From: Acinetobacter brisouisimilis
GTDB taxonomy: Bacteria; Pseudomonadota; Gammaproteobacteria; Pseudomonadales; Moraxellaceae
Reading direction: 5' to 3'
DNA length: 64,000 bases
Assembly: GCF_000368265.1 (NCBI RefSeq)
Contig: NZ_KB851219.1
Coordinates: 783,486-847,485, forward strand
Within the stretch, counting starts at the first letter, position 1, and each line of letters starts with the position of its first letter. A program made the position numbers and the translations under genes. Positions 29,096-39,375 of this stretch are shown one piece after another. The notes under the pieces are model-generated. The model was not told the origin of the DNA, ran no database searches, and saw nothing but the letters and a program-made list of their open reading frames with translations.

Positions 29096-29650
29096 ATGAT
29101 TAACGATCTTAAAAAAGACAGCGAACAGCGAATGCAAAAGTCACTCGAGTCCTTGGAGCAAGGATTTGCAAAAGTTCGTACTGGCCGTGCGCACCCATCT
29201 ATTTTAAATGGTGTCATGGTTCCTTACTACGGTTCGGATGTGCCATTAAACCAAGTGGCAAACGTGGGTGTTGAAGATTCACGTATGTTGATTGTTCAAC
29301 CATTTGAACGCACCATGGTTTCTGCAATTGATAAAGCGATTCGTGAAAGTGATTTGGGTTTAAATCCAATTACTGCCGATGCAATTCGTGTGCCATTACC
29401 AGCACTCACTGAAGAAACTCGCCGTGATATGCAAAAGGTTGCACGTACTGAAGCTGAAAATGCCAAAGTTGCAATTCGTAACATTCGTCGTGATGTTTTG
29501 GGCGACTTAAAAACATTATTGAAAGAAAAAGAAATTTCTGAAGATGATGAACGCCGCGCAAGTGATGATATTCAAAAGATCACTGACAAATATGTAGCTG
29601 AAGTAGATAAGCGTCTAGCTGCAAAAGAAGAAGAGTTAATGAAGGTTTAA
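29096..29650 (+). CDS. frr: Ribosome recycling factor
   Basis: With EF-G, splits the post-termination ribosome. 184 residues (E. coli 185). Recognisable stretches: [21 protein letters not shown] near the hinge, [13 protein letters not shown] and the C-terminal helix ending [17 protein letters not shown] lies 7 bases before the ATG. 73 bases after pyrH and 3 bases before uppS. Confidence 0.98.
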   Translation: MINDLKKDSEQRMQKSLESLEQGFAKVRTGRAHPSILNGVMVPYYGSDVPLNQVANVGVEDSRMLIVQPFERTMVSAIDKAIRESDLGLNPITADAIRVPLPALTEETRRDMQKVARTEAENAKVAIRNIRRDVLGDLKTLLKEKEISEDDERRASDDIQKITDKYVAEVDKRLAAKEEELMKV

Positions 29651-29653
29651 TGA

Positions 29654-30406
29654 ATGACGAGTTTAAACGGCATTCATCACCTTCCTCAACATGTTGCCAT
29701 CATTATGGATGGCAACAATCGTTTTGCTAAAAAAATGCATCTTGCGCAAGGCGCTGGGCATAAAGAAGGTAAAAATACGCTAGATCCTGTCGTAGAGCGC
29801 TGCCGTGAGCTTGGGGTTCAGGCCTTGACGGTTTTTGCTTTTTCAAGTGAAAACTGGAATCGACCTCAACCTGAAGTTGATTTGCTGATGCATTTGCTAG
29901 AGCAGACCGTTCATGAGCAAATCCCGCGTATGATCAAGTTTGAGATTGCTCTACGTTTTATCGGTGAGCGTTCTCGACTTCCATTACACTTGCAAGAGTT
30001 ACTCAATACTGCTGAGCAACAAACCGCTCACTTTAAGCAAATGACGCTGACGATCGCGATTAGTTATGGCGGTATGTGGGATATTGCGGATTCAGCCAAG
30101 CGTATTGCTCAAGATGTACTTGACCATAAAATTACAGTTGATCAGATTAATCCCGCACTGTTTGGTCAATATATTCATCTTGGAGATTTGCCTCCAGTAG
30201 ACTTGCTCATTCGAACAGGCGGAGATTATCGAATTTCTAATTTCTTGCTGTGGCAGTCTGCATATGCAGAGCTTTATTTTACTAAAACATTATGGCCTGA
30301 GTTTTCAGTAGAAGAACTTAATCAAGCCTTTAAGGTATTTGCACAGCGTGAACGCCGTTTTGGTAAAACCTCTGAACAAATCCAACAAGAGAAAACTGAG
30401 AAATAA
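29654..30406 (+). CDS. uppS: Isoprenyl transferase, undecaprenyl diphosphate synthase
   Basis: Cis-prenyltransferase that builds C55-PP, the carrier of peptidoglycan and O-antigen units, from FPP and IPP. 250 residues. The catalytic aspartate is Asp19 in IIMDGNNRFAKK (the family has DGNGRWA; NNRF is a mild variant). FAFSSENWNRP and RTGGDYRISNFLLWQSAYAEL (partly quoted) are the substrate-binding segments. The start is 3 bases after frr and the stop 3 bases before cdsA, so it is translated within the operon. Confidence 0.96.
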   Translation: MTSLNGIHHLPQHVAIIMDGNNRFAKKMHLAQGAGHKEGKNTLDPVVERCRELGVQALTVFAFSSENWNRPQPEVDLLMHLLEQTVHEQIPRMIKFEIALRFIGERSRLPLHLQELLNTAEQQTAHFKQMTLTIAISYGGMWDIADSAKRIAQDVLDHKITVDQINPALFGQYIHLGDLPPVDLLIRTGGDYRISNFLLWQSAYAELYFTKTLWPEFSVEELNQAFKVFAQRERRFGKTSEQIQQEKTEK

Positions 30407-30409
30407 TAC

Positions 30410-31234
30410 ATGTTTGAGCGGATTAAAACCGCGTTGGTATTGGTAGCAATTGTTTTAAGTTGTATGTTTGCTACAACCTCGCATTACCCTATGCAAGCAT
30501 TGATGGTCATTGCTGCAACGATTGCAGGGTATGAGTGGTACAAATTAATGCCAAAGCAGGATGCATCGATACGACCATTTTTTGTTTTTGGATATGCTTG
30601 TATCGCCTTGATTGTATCTGTGATTGCATTGTATGTTCATGATATTACATTGCTTTTTTGGATAGCTTCCATTTTAGTGTGGCTCACCAGTGTATATTGG
30701 GTGAAAAACTTTCCAGAATATGATGGTTGGTATAATAAAAGCCTTAATCTGGTTGGCCTGATCCTGATTTCAGCAGCAGTGAGTGCAATTTTCTCTGTCT
30801 GGGAACATTCGCCGTGGTGGCTAATGTATCTATTCCTCTTGGTTTGGGGCGCAGATAGTGGTGCGTATTTTGTTGGGCGAAAGTTGGGTCGGCGTAAAAT
30901 GGCGCCAAATGTTAGCCCCAATAAATCGGTTGAAGGTTTATTTGGTGGCTTAATCACTTCAGGTATTATTGTTGTTATTGTTCAAAGTCATTATTTACAT
31001 TTAACTTTATTACAACATGTACTATTTCTAATCCTCTCGATTATCACTGTACTTGGTTCGGTTCAAGGTGACTTGTTTGAATCAATGATTAAGCGCCGAG
31101 CAGGTGTGAAAGATTCGGGTCGAATTCTTCCTGGGCATGGTGGTGTTTTGGATCGTATCGATTCATTGCTCGCAGCAGCACCGATTTTTGCAACAGGAAT
31201 TTATTTACTAAAACTTATCGGTGTAGATCTCTAA
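30410..31234 (+). CDS. cdsA: Phosphatidate cytidylyltransferase
   Basis: Membrane enzyme forming CDP-diacylglycerol from CTP and phosphatidate, the branch point of phospholipid synthesis. 274 residues with about eight hydrophobic helices. The C-terminal signature is present: SMIKRRAGVKDSGRILPGHGG followed by VLDRIDSL, with the metal-binding aspartates; DSGAYFVGRKLGRRKMAPNVSPNKS (partly quoted) precedes it. The stop codon abuts the dxr start. Confidence 0.96.
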   Translation: MFERIKTALVLVAIVLSCMFATTSHYPMQALMVIAATIAGYEWYKLMPKQDASIRPFFVFGYACIALIVSVIALYVHDITLLFWIASILVWLTSVYWVKNFPEYDGWYNKSLNLVGLILISAAVSAIFSVWEHSPWWLMYLFLLVWGADSGAYFVGRKLGRRKMAPNVSPNKSVEGLFGGLITSGIIVVIVQSHYLHLTLLQHVLFLILSIITVLGSVQGDLFESMIKRRAGVKDSGRILPGHGGVLDRIDSLLAAAPIFATGIYLLKLIGVDL

Positions 31235-32434
31235 ATGTCTCAATCTGTTTGTATATTGGGTGCAACTGGTTCAATTGGTGAAAGTACATTAAAAGTATTG
31301 CAGCAACATCCAGATAAATACTCGGTTTTTGCAGTTACGGCGTATAGTCGACTTGAAAAATTGGTTGAAATATGCAAACAGTTCCATCCTCAAGTTGCTG
31401 TTGTTCCCTCAACGCAACAAGATCGACTGGCACAGTTGTTTAAACAGCATCAGATTGATTATACAGAAATTTTGACTGATGAAGCTGGTTTGGTTGCTGT
31501 TGCTGAGCATCCACAGGTTGATATTGTCATGGCGGCAATTGTTGGTGCAGCAGGACTGCTACCAACATTAGCAGCAGTCAAAGCCAGTAAGCGCGTACTG
31601 CTTGCGAACAAAGAAGCTTTGGTTATGTCTGGCGAAATCATGATGCAAGCAGCTGAACAGCATCAGGCGCTTTTGCTGCCTGTAGACTCTGAGCATAATG
31701 CGATTTTTCAGTGTTTGCCAAATGGCTATTGTCAGTCAGAGCGTACAGGTCAACCTAAACAAGGTGTCTCTCGAATTCTGCTGACTGCATCAGGTGGCCC
31801 ATTTTTAAATACATCATTGAATGACTTACATGATGTGACCCCCGCGCAGGCATGCAAACATCCAAATTGGTCAATGGGCCAGAAAATATCCGTCGATTCT
31901 GCAACGCTCATGAATAAAGGTCTGGAATTGATTGAAGCATGTCATTTGTTTTCAATTTCAGAACATTTTGTTACAGTCGTTATCCATCCACAAAGTATTA
32001 TTCATTCTATGGTTCAATATGTGGATGGTTCAACTTTGGCTCAAATGGGTAATCCTGATATGTGTACGCCAATTGCACATGCATTGGCTTGGCCACAGCG
32101 CATCTCAACGCCCGTAGATGCTTTGGATTTATTTGTACATCAACAGCTTAATTTTCAACAGCCCGACACGATTAAATTTCCTGCCTTACGTTTAGCTCGT
32201 CATGCTATGCAAGCAGGTGGTGTTGCCCCAGCGATTTTAAATGCTGCCAATGAAATTGCAGTTGCTGCATTTTTACAGCAAAAAATAAAATTTACCGCAA
32301 TTCCTGAAGTTGTAGAACATACCTTAAATGATATGGAAAATGCTCAGGCCAATTCGCTAGAGACTATTTTACAAGCAGATCAATTTGCTCGTAATATAGC
32401 AACTCAGCGTGTTGATGCTTTAAGGCTAAAATAA
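31235..32434 (+). CDS. dxr: 1-deoxy-D-xylulose 5-phosphate reductoisomerase
   Basis: Second step of the MEP isoprenoid pathway (DXP to MEP with NADPH). 399 residues. NADPH-binding GATGSIGESTL is at 9-19, LANKEALVMSGE carries substrate contacts, the metal-binding PVDSEHNAIFQCL follows, then the ATLMNKGLE and GNPDMCTPIAHAL segments. It begins on the base after the cdsA stop and ends in a TAATG overlap with rseP, tight translational coupling. Confidence 0.97.
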   Translation: MSQSVCILGATGSIGESTLKVLQQHPDKYSVFAVTAYSRLEKLVEICKQFHPQVAVVPSTQQDRLAQLFKQHQIDYTEILTDEAGLVAVAEHPQVDIVMAAIVGAAGLLPTLAAVKASKRVLLANKEALVMSGEIMMQAAEQHQALLLPVDSEHNAIFQCLPNGYCQSERTGQPKQGVSRILLTASGGPFLNTSLNDLHDVTPAQACKHPNWSMGQKISVDSATLMNKGLELIEACHLFSISEHFVTVVIHPQSIIHSMVQYVDGSTLAQMGNPDMCTPIAHALAWPQRISTPVDALDLFVHQQLNFQQPDTIKFPALRLARHAMQAGGVAPAILNAANEIAVAAFLQQKIKFTAIPEVVEHTLNDMENAQANSLETILQADQFARNIATQRVDALRLK

Positions 32435-33789
32435 TGAGTATTTTATTTATTGTGCTTGCGGCAATTTTTTTGCTTGGGCCACTGATTGCCATTCATGAAT
32501 TTGGTCATTATTGGGTTGCACGCAAATTGGGTGTCAAGGTTCTGGTCTATTCAATTGGCTTCGGACCAACTGTACTTAATTGGACATCTAAAAAGTCGGG
32601 AATTCAGTATCGGTTATCGGCATTGCCTTTGGGTGGTTATGTCAAAATGCTGGATGAACGCGAAGGTGATGTTAAGGCTGAAGATCTTCCTTTTGCATTT
32701 AACCGTCAGTCTCCTTGGAAACGCATCGCGATTGTTGCAGCAGGGCCACTGATTAACTTGATCTTTGCAGTTTTATTGTTTTGGGTACTGTTTTTACCCC
32801 AGCAGGAACAGCTTAATACCCGCGTTGGTAAAGTGATACCTGAAACGCCTGCCTCGATTGCAGGTTTGCAAGTCGGTGATAAAGTTGTTGCAATTGATGG
32901 TAAAACTACCTCGACTTGGGAAGCCTTAAATTTTGCACTGGTTGATCGTGCGGGAGAGACAGGGCAAATTCAGGTACAGGCTGAACATCAGGGTCAACTC
33001 AAAAATTTTAGTCTACCCATTCAGAACTTCTTAAAAGATCAAACACAGTCTGCTTTAGATACTTTAGGATTTTTGCCATATCGTCCAAAAATTGAACCTA
33101 TTATTGATCAGCTTGTGCCAGATGGCGCTGCTAGTCGTCAAGGTATGCAAAAAAGCGACAAGATTCTTGCAATTGATGGGGTGAAAACACCTGACTGGTT
33201 CGATGTAGTTGATATCGTACAAAAGTCGCCAGAAAAATTACTTAAAATTGATGTTGAGCGGCAAGGTAAGGTTCTTCAGTTGCAGGTCATGCCTCAGGGC
33301 AAGCGTGACAATATGGGAAATGTGACAGGCATGCTGGGGGTTCAAACCAAGTCAGCACACATTACTGTTCCTAGCCAATATAAGCAAACTATTCAATATA
33401 CACCTGTACAAGCGTTTGGAAAAGCGGTACAAAAGACTGGTGAAATTTCCAGTATGATCTTAAATTCAATGACCAAAATGGTTCGTGGTTTAATTGGTTT
33501 GGAAAATTTATCAGGTCCAATTACGATTGCTAAAGTTGCTGGACAAAGTGCAGAAATGGGTTGGCAAACTTTTATTTCATTTATGGCATTGATGAGTGTA
33601 AGTTTGGGGATTTTGAACTTGTTACCAATTCCAATGCTTGATGGTGGACATCTAGTTTATTATTTTATAGAAGCAATTCGAGGTAAACCTGTTTCTGAAC
33701 AAATACAAATGATTGGTTTTAAAATCGGTATGGTATTGCTAGGTAGCATGATGGTCCTTGCTTTATTTAATGATTTTATGCGTTTATAA
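32434..33789 (+). CDS. rseP: Site-2 intramembrane protease RseP
   Basis: Zinc metalloprotease in the inner membrane that makes the second cut in anti-sigma factor RseA and also clears signal peptides. 451 residues. HEFGH at 21-25 (His21, Glu22, His25) lies in TM1; the C-terminal zinc ligand motif NLLPIPMLDGGHL is in the third transmembrane segment. Two tandem PDZ domains occupy about residues 120-300. The start ATG overlaps the dxr stop by one base. An envelope-stress connection with bamA downstream is typical. Confidence 0.96.
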   Translation: MSILFIVLAAIFLLGPLIAIHEFGHYWVARKLGVKVLVYSIGFGPTVLNWTSKKSGIQYRLSALPLGGYVKMLDEREGDVKAEDLPFAFNRQSPWKRIAIVAAGPLINLIFAVLLFWVLFLPQQEQLNTRVGKVIPETPASIAGLQVGDKVVAIDGKTTSTWEALNFALVDRAGETGQIQVQAEHQGQLKNFSLPIQNFLKDQTQSALDTLGFLPYRPKIEPIIDQLVPDGAASRQGMQKSDKILAIDGVKTPDWFDVVDIVQKSPEKLLKIDVERQGKVLQLQVMPQGKRDNMGNVTGMLGVQTKSAHITVPSQYKQTIQYTPVQAFGKAVQKTGEISSMILNSMTKMVRGLIGLENLSGPITIAKVAGQSAEMGWQTFISFMALMSVSLGILNLLPIPMLDGGHLVYYFIEAIRGKPVSEQIQMIGFKIGMVLLGSMMVLALFNDFMRL

Positions 33790-33828
33790 CAGAATTACGA
33801 AATATCCAACTTAGTGGAAAAAATAGGC

Positions 33829-36294
33829 ATGCGTCACACACATTTTTTAATGCCTTTAGCACTGGTGAGTGCAATGGCTGCTGTACAACAAGTTTATGCC
33901 GCGGATGAATTTGTTGCCCAAGATGTTAAAATCGAAGGTTTAGTTCGCTTAACCCCTGCCAATATTTATAGTATGTTGCCAATAAAAAGTGGTGATCGTG
34001 TAAATGATGCGAGCCTCAATAACGCGATACATACTTTATATGATTCAGGTTTATTTGATGACATTAAAGCGACCCAACAGGGCAATACTTTAGTTTTTAA
34101 TGTTGTTGAACGTCCTATTATTTCTAAAGTTGAATTTAAAGGCAACAAGCTCATTCCTAAAGAAGCTTTGCAAGACGGCTTGAAAAAAATGGGAATTGCA
34201 GAAGGCGAAGTCCTGAAAAAGTCAACTCTGCAAAATCTTGAGACAGAGCTTGAGCAGCAATACAATCAGCAAGGTCGTTATAATGCTGATATTAAAGTTG
34301 AAACCACACCGCGCCCAAATAACCGCGTTGACTTAACCATTAATTTTAATGAAGGTAAGGCTGCTAAAGTTGTCAATATTAGCGTGATTGGTAACACAGT
34401 TTTTAGCGATGATGACATTAAACGAGCATTCGCACTTAAAGAAAGCAGTTGGTCATCTATCGTGACTCGTAATGACCGTTATGCTAAAGAGCGTATGGCG
34501 GCAAGTCTGGAAGCATTACGTGCCTTATATTTGAATGCAGGTTATGTCAATTTTGCTGTGAATTCATCAAACTTGAATATCAGTAATGATAAGAAAAATA
34601 TTTTTGTTGAAGTTTCAATTACTGAAGGCCAGCAATTCAAGGTTGGTCAGACTAAGTTCTTAGGTGATACTTTATTTAAACCTGAAGAATTAAAAACGCT
34701 GCAAATTTATAAAGATGGCGATACTTATTCTCAAGAAAAAATTGATGCCGTTAAAAATCTGTTATTGCATAAATATGGTAATGCAGGTTATTACTTTGCT
34801 GAAATCAATGTTGTTCCACAAATTGATAATGATAAGAAAATCGTTGATCTGAATTATTACATTAATCCAGGTCAGCAAGTGACGATTCGTCGTATTAACT
34901 TTACGGGTAATACTAAAACTGAAGATCAGGTATTACGTCGTGAAATGCGTCAAATGGAAGGCGCTTTGGCAAGTAACGAGAAAATTGACTTGTCTAAAGT
35001 GCGCTTAGAGCGTACGGGTTACTTTAAAACTGTTGATGTTAAACCTGTACGTATTCCAAATGTACCAGACCAAATTGATTTGGATGTTAATGTTGAAGAG
35101 CAACATTCAGGCACAAGTACTCTAGCACTTGGTTACTCACAAAGTGGTGGTATTACTTATCAAGCTGGGATTAGCCAGTCTAACTTCCTGGGTACAGGTA
35201 AAAGTGTAGGTTTTGACTTTACCAAGTCTCAGTATGCAACGTCTTATAGTTTAGCAGTTACAGACCCATACTTTACGATTGATGGCGTAAGTGCTGGTTA
35301 TAATGTCTATTATAAAGAAACTAAACCATACCAAGATTACCACGTTAGTGATTACTACTCTAAAACACTCGGCGCCAATACAAGCCTGTCTTATCCAATC
35401 GATGAGAACCAAAGTGTTAGTGGCTCATTTGGTTTAGAAAGTACTGATATTTCTACTGACCAGTATGGTTCTGTTGCATTTAGAGACTATTTGTTGAGTC
35501 ATGGCGGTAAAGTGAAAGCAACGGCAACGCCAACCGCTGGCGGTGCGCCTTACGCGAGTGAGTTTGATGGAAGCTATCTCAATTACCTTGTAAACTTGGG
35601 TTGGTCATTTAATACGCTAAACCGACCAATGTTACCAACATCAGGTCAGTTGCACAGTGTGAATCTGGAAGTTGCTTTGCCAGGTAGTGATGCTGCATAT
35701 CAGAAATTGACTTATAGTACCCAAGTATTTTTCCCAATTGGTAGTAAAGGTTGGGGAGTTCATGGTTATGGTAAGTTAGGTTATGGCCATGATCTGCCGT
35801 TCTGGAAAAACTACTATGCTGGTGGTTGGGGATCAGTTCGTGGTTATCAAGACAATACTTTAGGGCCAGCTTATCCTGGAGTGTACTATAGCGCGAATAA
35901 CATAGCGCAAAGCAGTAGTCGGGATTCTACAGGTGCAAATGCACTCGTACAATTTGGCGGGGAATTGATTTTACCTGTGCCATCAAAAGCTGACTGGGCA
36001 CGTAATGTTCGTCCTGTATTGTTTGCTGAAGGTGGTAGTGTCTTTGATACAACATGTAATGTAAGTGCTTATAACAATCCTGCTACTCCAAGCACGTCTA
36101 CAGATGCTGGAGCAAAGCAATACTGTAAAGATAACTACGGTTTTGATTTAGGTAATTTACGTTATAGTGTTGGTTTTGGTCTGACTTGGAATACCATGAT
36201 TGGTCCTCTTTCAATCAGTTATGCTTTCCCGTTGAATAAGAAAACAACTGATCAAACACAAGCAGTGCAATTCCAGATTGGTCGAACTTTCTAA
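33829..36294 (+). CDS. bamA: Outer membrane protein assembly factor BamA
   Basis: Essential outer-membrane insertase of the BAM complex. About 821 residues: signal peptide (FLMPLALVSAMAAVQQVYA), five POTRA domains (about 25-425; typical pieces are VKIEGLVRLTP and LIPKEALQDGLKK), then a 16-stranded barrel. The conserved loop-6 motif is GSVRGYQDNTLGP, and the protein ends in Phe (QFQIGRTF), the C-terminal OMP signature. A GTG at 33814 is in frame, but the ATG at 33829 gives the proper signal peptide. The gene follows rseP and precedes skp, as in most gammaproteobacteria. Confidence 0.97.
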   Translation: MRHTHFLMPLALVSAMAAVQQVYAADEFVAQDVKIEGLVRLTPANIYSMLPIKSGDRVNDASLNNAIHTLYDSGLFDDIKATQQGNTLVFNVVERPIISKVEFKGNKLIPKEALQDGLKKMGIAEGEVLKKSTLQNLETELEQQYNQQGRYNADIKVETTPRPNNRVDLTINFNEGKAAKVVNISVIGNTVFSDDDIKRAFALKESSWSSIVTRNDRYAKERMAASLEALRALYLNAGYVNFAVNSSNLNISNDKKNIFVEVSITEGQQFKVGQTKFLGDTLFKPEELKTLQIYKDGDTYSQEKIDAVKNLLLHKYGNAGYYFAEINVVPQIDNDKKIVDLNYYINPGQQVTIRRINFTGNTKTEDQVLRREMRQMEGALASNEKIDLSKVRLERTGYFKTVDVKPVRIPNVPDQIDLDVNVEEQHSGTSTLALGYSQSGGITYQAGISQSNFLGTGKSVGFDFTKSQYATSYSLAVTDPYFTIDGVSAGYNVYYKETKPYQDYHVSDYYSKTLGANTSLSYPIDENQSVSGSFGLESTDISTDQYGSVAFRDYLLSHGGKVKATATPTAGGAPYASEFDGSYLNYLVNLGWSFNTLNRPMLPTSGQLHSVNLEVALPGSDAAYQKLTYSTQVFFPIGSKGWGVHGYGKLGYGHDLPFWKNYYAGGWGSVRGYQDNTLGPAYPGVYYSANNIAQSSSRDSTGANALVQFGGELILPVPSKADWARNVRPVLFAEGGSVFDTTCNVSAYNNPATPSTSTDAGAKQYCKDNYGFDLGNLRYSVGFGLTWNTMIGPLSISYAFPLNKKTTDQTQAVQFQIGRTF

Positions 36295-36344
36295 GTTCGG
36301 CCTTCAGCCAGTCGTTAAAAATGTAATGATTTAAGGATATATCA

Positions 36345-36830
36345 ATGAAAAAATTAGCAGTAGCATTAGTAGCAGGTTTAGGTTTTATGGGTATGGCACA
36401 CGCTGCAGGTTATGGTGTCATTGACATGCAACGTGTTGTTGAAAACAGTACTTATTTGAAACAGCAAAATGACGGTTTACAACAAGCAGTAAAACCTGCC
36501 GCTACACGTGTTGAACAGTTAAATAAAGAGATTCAGGATTTGCAAAATAAAGCAGCTACAGCTAAACCAGCAGAAGTACAGCAGCTTAAAACACAATATG
36601 ATGCGAAAGTAAAAGAAATTAATTCATTGGAACAAAACATTCAGCAGCGCGTACAGTCTACTTCTCAGGCGACAGGGCAAACTTTTACCACACGTGTGCA
36701 GCAAGCTGCAGAACAATTGCGTAAAGAAAACAGTTTAGATTTCGTTTTGAATAAAAATTCAGCACTTGCCTATGACGTTAAGAACGACTTAACTGATAAA
36801 ATGATTCAAAAGGTTAATGCGATGAAATAA
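36345..36830 (+). CDS. skp: Periplasmic chaperone Skp/OmpH
   Basis: Trimeric periplasmic chaperone that holds unfolded outer-membrane proteins on the way to BamA. 161 residues: signal peptide ending AHA (cleavage near residue 21), then GYGVIDMQRVVENS, the family's first strand, and two long alpha-helical arms rich in Gln, Lys and Ala (about 45-130). AAGGA lies 9 bases upstream of ATG. It sits between bamA and lpxD. Confidence 0.94.
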   Translation: MKKLAVALVAGLGFMGMAHAAGYGVIDMQRVVENSTYLKQQNDGLQQAVKPAATRVEQLNKEIQDLQNKAATAKPAEVQQLKTQYDAKVKEINSLEQNIQQRVQSTSQATGQTFTTRVQQAAEQLRKENSLDFVLNKNSALAYDVKNDLTDKMIQKVNAMK

Positions 36831-36833
36831 TCA

Positions 36834-37904
36834 ATGATTCAGCGTTCATATACACTTAAAGAATTAGCATCTTTAGTACATGGTGAATTAATTGGACAAC
36901 CTGAAACGAAAGTTTCAGGTTTGTCTAGTTTAGAGCAAGCGACATCTCAGCAGATTTCTTTTGTGAATGGGGATAAATACTTAGAGCAAGCACTTGCTTC
37001 TAAGGCTGCTGTCTTAATCGTCACACGTGACTTACAATCTCAATTGACAACACATCAGAATTTTATTGTTGTTGAAAATCCATATCTTGCTTTTGCAATG
37101 CTTACACATGTGTTTGAAATTAAAAAAACAGATGTGGGGATTGAGAGTACAGCCCAAATTCATCCTTCTGCCATGATTTCAGATACTGCCTATATTGGTC
37201 ACTATGTGGTCATTGGTGAGAACTGTGTCATTGGGGATGATACATTTATTGAGTCACATGCCAAGATTGATGATGGTGTGGAAATTGGGCAGAAATGTTT
37301 TATTGACTCACATGTTACGATTACTGGATTTAGCAAAATTGGTAACAATGTGCGCATTCATGCCAATACCGTGATCGGAAGTGAAGGTTTTGGCTTTGCT
37401 CCTTATCAAGGGAAGTGGCATCGCATTGCACAGTTAGGCTCTGTGAAAATTGGCAATAATGTGCGCATTGGATCAAATTGTAGTATTGACCGTGGTGCAT
37501 TAGATGACACAATTTTGGAAGATGGGGTCATTGTAGATAACCTTGTGCAAATCGCACATAATGTGCATGTTGGTGAAAATACTGCGATTGCTGCAAAAAC
37601 AGGCATTGCAGGTAGTACAACGATTGGCAAAAACTGTATACTTGCGGGCGCTTGTGGGGTGGCCGGACACCTAAAAATTGCAGACAATGTGACATTAACA
37701 GGAATGTCAATGGTCACAAAAAGTATTTTTGAGTCTGGTGCATATTCTTCAGGAACTGGTTTGTTTGAAAGTGGACACTGGCGTCGTACGATTGTTCGCT
37801 TGAGACAATTAGCAGATGTGCCATTGACCCAAATTGTCAAACGACTAGATCATATACAAACTCGTATTGAGTCACTTGAATCAACTTTTAATATGCGTAA
37901 ATGA
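36834..37904 (+). CDS. lpxD: UDP-3-O-(3-hydroxyacyl)glucosamine N-acyltransferase
   Basis: Third step of lipid A synthesis; adds the N-linked hydroxyacyl chain. 356 residues. The N-terminal uridine-binding domain (about 1-100) is followed by a left-handed beta-helix of hexapeptide repeats ([20 protein letters not shown] onward) and a C-terminal helix ending ESTFNMRK. The catalytic histidine lies in the [19 protein letters not shown] region, near residue 243. It starts 3 bases after skp and overlaps the fabZ start by 4 bases (ATGA). Confidence 0.96.
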   Translation: MIQRSYTLKELASLVHGELIGQPETKVSGLSSLEQATSQQISFVNGDKYLEQALASKAAVLIVTRDLQSQLTTHQNFIVVENPYLAFAMLTHVFEIKKTDVGIESTAQIHPSAMISDTAYIGHYVVIGENCVIGDDTFIESHAKIDDGVEIGQKCFIDSHVTITGFSKIGNNVRIHANTVIGSEGFGFAPYQGKWHRIAQLGSVKIGNNVRIGSNCSIDRGALDDTILEDGVIVDNLVQIAHNVHVGENTAIAAKTGIAGSTTIGKNCILAGACGVAGHLKIADNVTLTGMSMVTKSIFESGAYSSGTGLFESGHWRRTIVRLRQLADVPLTQIVKRLDHIQTRIESLESTFNMRK

Positions 37905-38383
37905 ATATGACAGAGTCACAAAATCAAGATTTGAATAAACCAGAATTACCAATGAATATTCAACAAATTCGTGAATATTTGCCACATCGCTATCCATTCT
38001 TGTTGGTGGATCGAGTGACAGAAATTACCGATAACAGTATCGTTGGTTATAAAAATGTGTCTATTAATGAAGAATTTCTTCAAGGGCATTTTCCAGAATA
38101 TCCAATTATGCCAGGTGTCTTAATCGTTGAGGCATTGGCACAAATTTCTGGTGTGTTGGGTTTCGTATTAAATAATGAAAAACCACAACCAGGTTCTTTG
38201 TTCCTTTTTGCAGGTGCAGAGAAAGTTCGTTTTAAGAAGCAGGTTGTTGCAGGTGATCAGCTCGTGCTGAAATCTGAGCTTGTCATGCAAAAACGCGGTA
38301 TTTACAAATACAACTGTACTGCTAGCGTTGATGGTATTGTGGCAACAACGGCTGAAATTATTATCTCTCATCAAAGAATCTAG
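37901..38383 (+). CDS. fabZ: 3-hydroxyacyl-[acyl-carrier-protein] dehydratase FabZ
   Basis: Dehydrates 3-hydroxyacyl-ACP in fatty acid elongation. 160 residues, hot-dog fold. [11 protein letters not shown] and [18 protein letters not shown] contain the catalytic His and Glu of the central helix. The first ~18 residues are a Acinetobacter-style extension before [12 protein letters not shown]; an internal ATG at 37952 could also serve. It overlaps lpxD by 4 bases and is 7 bases before lpxA, placing 3-hydroxyacyl-ACP supply beside lipid A acyltransferases. Confidence 0.95.
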   Translation: MNMTESQNQDLNKPELPMNIQQIREYLPHRYPFLLVDRVTEITDNSIVGYKNVSINEEFLQGHFPEYPIMPGVLIVEALAQISGVLGFVLNNEKPQPGSLFLFAGAEKVRFKKQVVAGDQLVLKSELVMQKRGIYKYNCTASVDGIVATTAEIIISHQRI

Positions 38384-38390
38384 AGTAGGC

Positions 38391-39179
38391 ATGAGCAATA
38401 AAGAATATATCCACCCAACCGCTATTATTGACTCATCTGCAGTTATTGCACCAGATGTAGAAGTTGGTCCTTACTGTGTGATTGGTCCTCACGTGACAAT
38501 AGGTGCAGGTACTAAACTTCACTCTCACGTTGTGATTGGCGGATATACTCGTATTGGTGAACATAATGAGATTTTCCAGTTCGCTAGTGTAGGTGAGGTT
38601 TGTCAGGACCTTAAATATAAAGGCGAGGAAACATGGCTTGAAGTTGGCGATCATAATGTGATTCGTGAGCATTGCAGCTTACACCGCGGTACGGTGCAAG
38701 ATCATGGTTTAACCAAAGTAGGTAGTTATAACTTACTGATGGTTAATACACATATTGCTCACGATTGTCAGATTGGTGATCATAATATTTTTGCCAATAA
38801 TGTGGGCGTGGCAGGTCACGTTCATGTTGGAAGTTATGTTGTGATTGGTGGGAACTCTGGAATTCATCAATTCTGTAAGATTGACTCTTATAGCATGATC
38901 GGTGCGGCATCTTTAATTGTGAAAGATGTGCCTGCTTATGTGATGGCATCTGGAAATCCAGCCCATGCTTTTGGTTTGAATATTGAAGGAATGCGTCGTA
39001 AAGGTTGGTCAAAACAAGTGATTCAAGGCTTACGTGAAGCATTCAAGCTCATTTATAAAGAAAGTCTGACAACCGTAGAAGCGCTTGAGCGTATTCGTGC
39101 AGAAATCTTGCCAGAGGTGGCTGAAGTTCAGTTGCTGATTGATTCTTTAGAACAGTCACAGCGTGGTATTTTGCGTTAA
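38391..39179 (+). CDS. lpxA: UDP-N-acetylglucosamine O-acyltransferase
   Basis: First step of lipid A synthesis; transfers 3-hydroxyacyl from ACP to UDP-GlcNAc. 262 residues. Starts MSNKEYIHPTAIIDSSAVIAP and continues as hexapeptide repeats; the catalytic histidine is in NTHIAHDCQIG (near residue 125), with IREHCSLHRGT and GMRRKGWSKQVIQGLREA further on. The frame is open into fabZ, but ATG 38391 matches the family N-terminus. lpxB does not follow; a strong terminator closes the operon. LpxA loss is a known cause of colistin resistance in Acinetobacter, and this copy looks intact. Confidence 0.97.
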   Translation: MSNKEYIHPTAIIDSSAVIAPDVEVGPYCVIGPHVTIGAGTKLHSHVVIGGYTRIGEHNEIFQFASVGEVCQDLKYKGEETWLEVGDHNVIREHCSLHRGTVQDHGLTKVGSYNLLMVNTHIAHDCQIGDHNIFANNVGVAGHVHVGSYVVIGGNSGIHQFCKIDSYSMIGAASLIVKDVPAYVMASGNPAHAFGLNIEGMRRKGWSKQVIQGLREAFKLIYKESLTTVEALERIRAEILPEVAEVQLLIDSLEQSQRGILR

Positions 39180-39194
39180 GCAGGATAGCATGAT

Positions 39195-39224
39195 AAAAAA
39201 AGATGCCATTCGGCATCTTTTTTT
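39195..39224 (+). terminator. Terminator of the lpxD-fabZ-lpxA operon
   Basis: AGATGCC (39201-39207), ATTC loop, GGCATCT (39212-39218), with six A before and seven T after. It lies 16 bases after the lpxA stop and is also symmetrical enough to stop minus-strand transcripts. Confidence 0.93.
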
Positions 39225-39246
39225 ATGAAAATCACTTTTCATATTT

Positions 39247-39372
39247 TTAGGCACTTTGCAGATATTGTTGTTGGTTGATAAGTGATGCGCCAGTTTTCTG
39301 CTGTACTTCTTCAAATTCTACCTTATCTGCCAGTTCAACCACTTTGATGCCTTCGGGTGTAATATGGTAAAT
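39247..39372 (-). pseudogene. C-terminal remnant of a CoA-transferase subunit B gene (CatJ/PcaJ-like)
   Basis: About 42 codons, ending in a normal stop at 39247. The sequence ITPEGIKVVELADKVEFEEV and QKTGASLI is the usual C-terminus of 3-oxoacid/3-oxoadipate CoA-transferase beta subunits. Upstream (higher coordinates) the similarity ends at about 39372-39380, where the frame enters the antisense of the paaY-like remnant. The gene has lost all of its 5' part. It is therefore the stub of an aromatic-acid or ketoacid catabolic gene left by a deletion. Confidence 0.65.
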
Positions 39373-39375
39373 GAT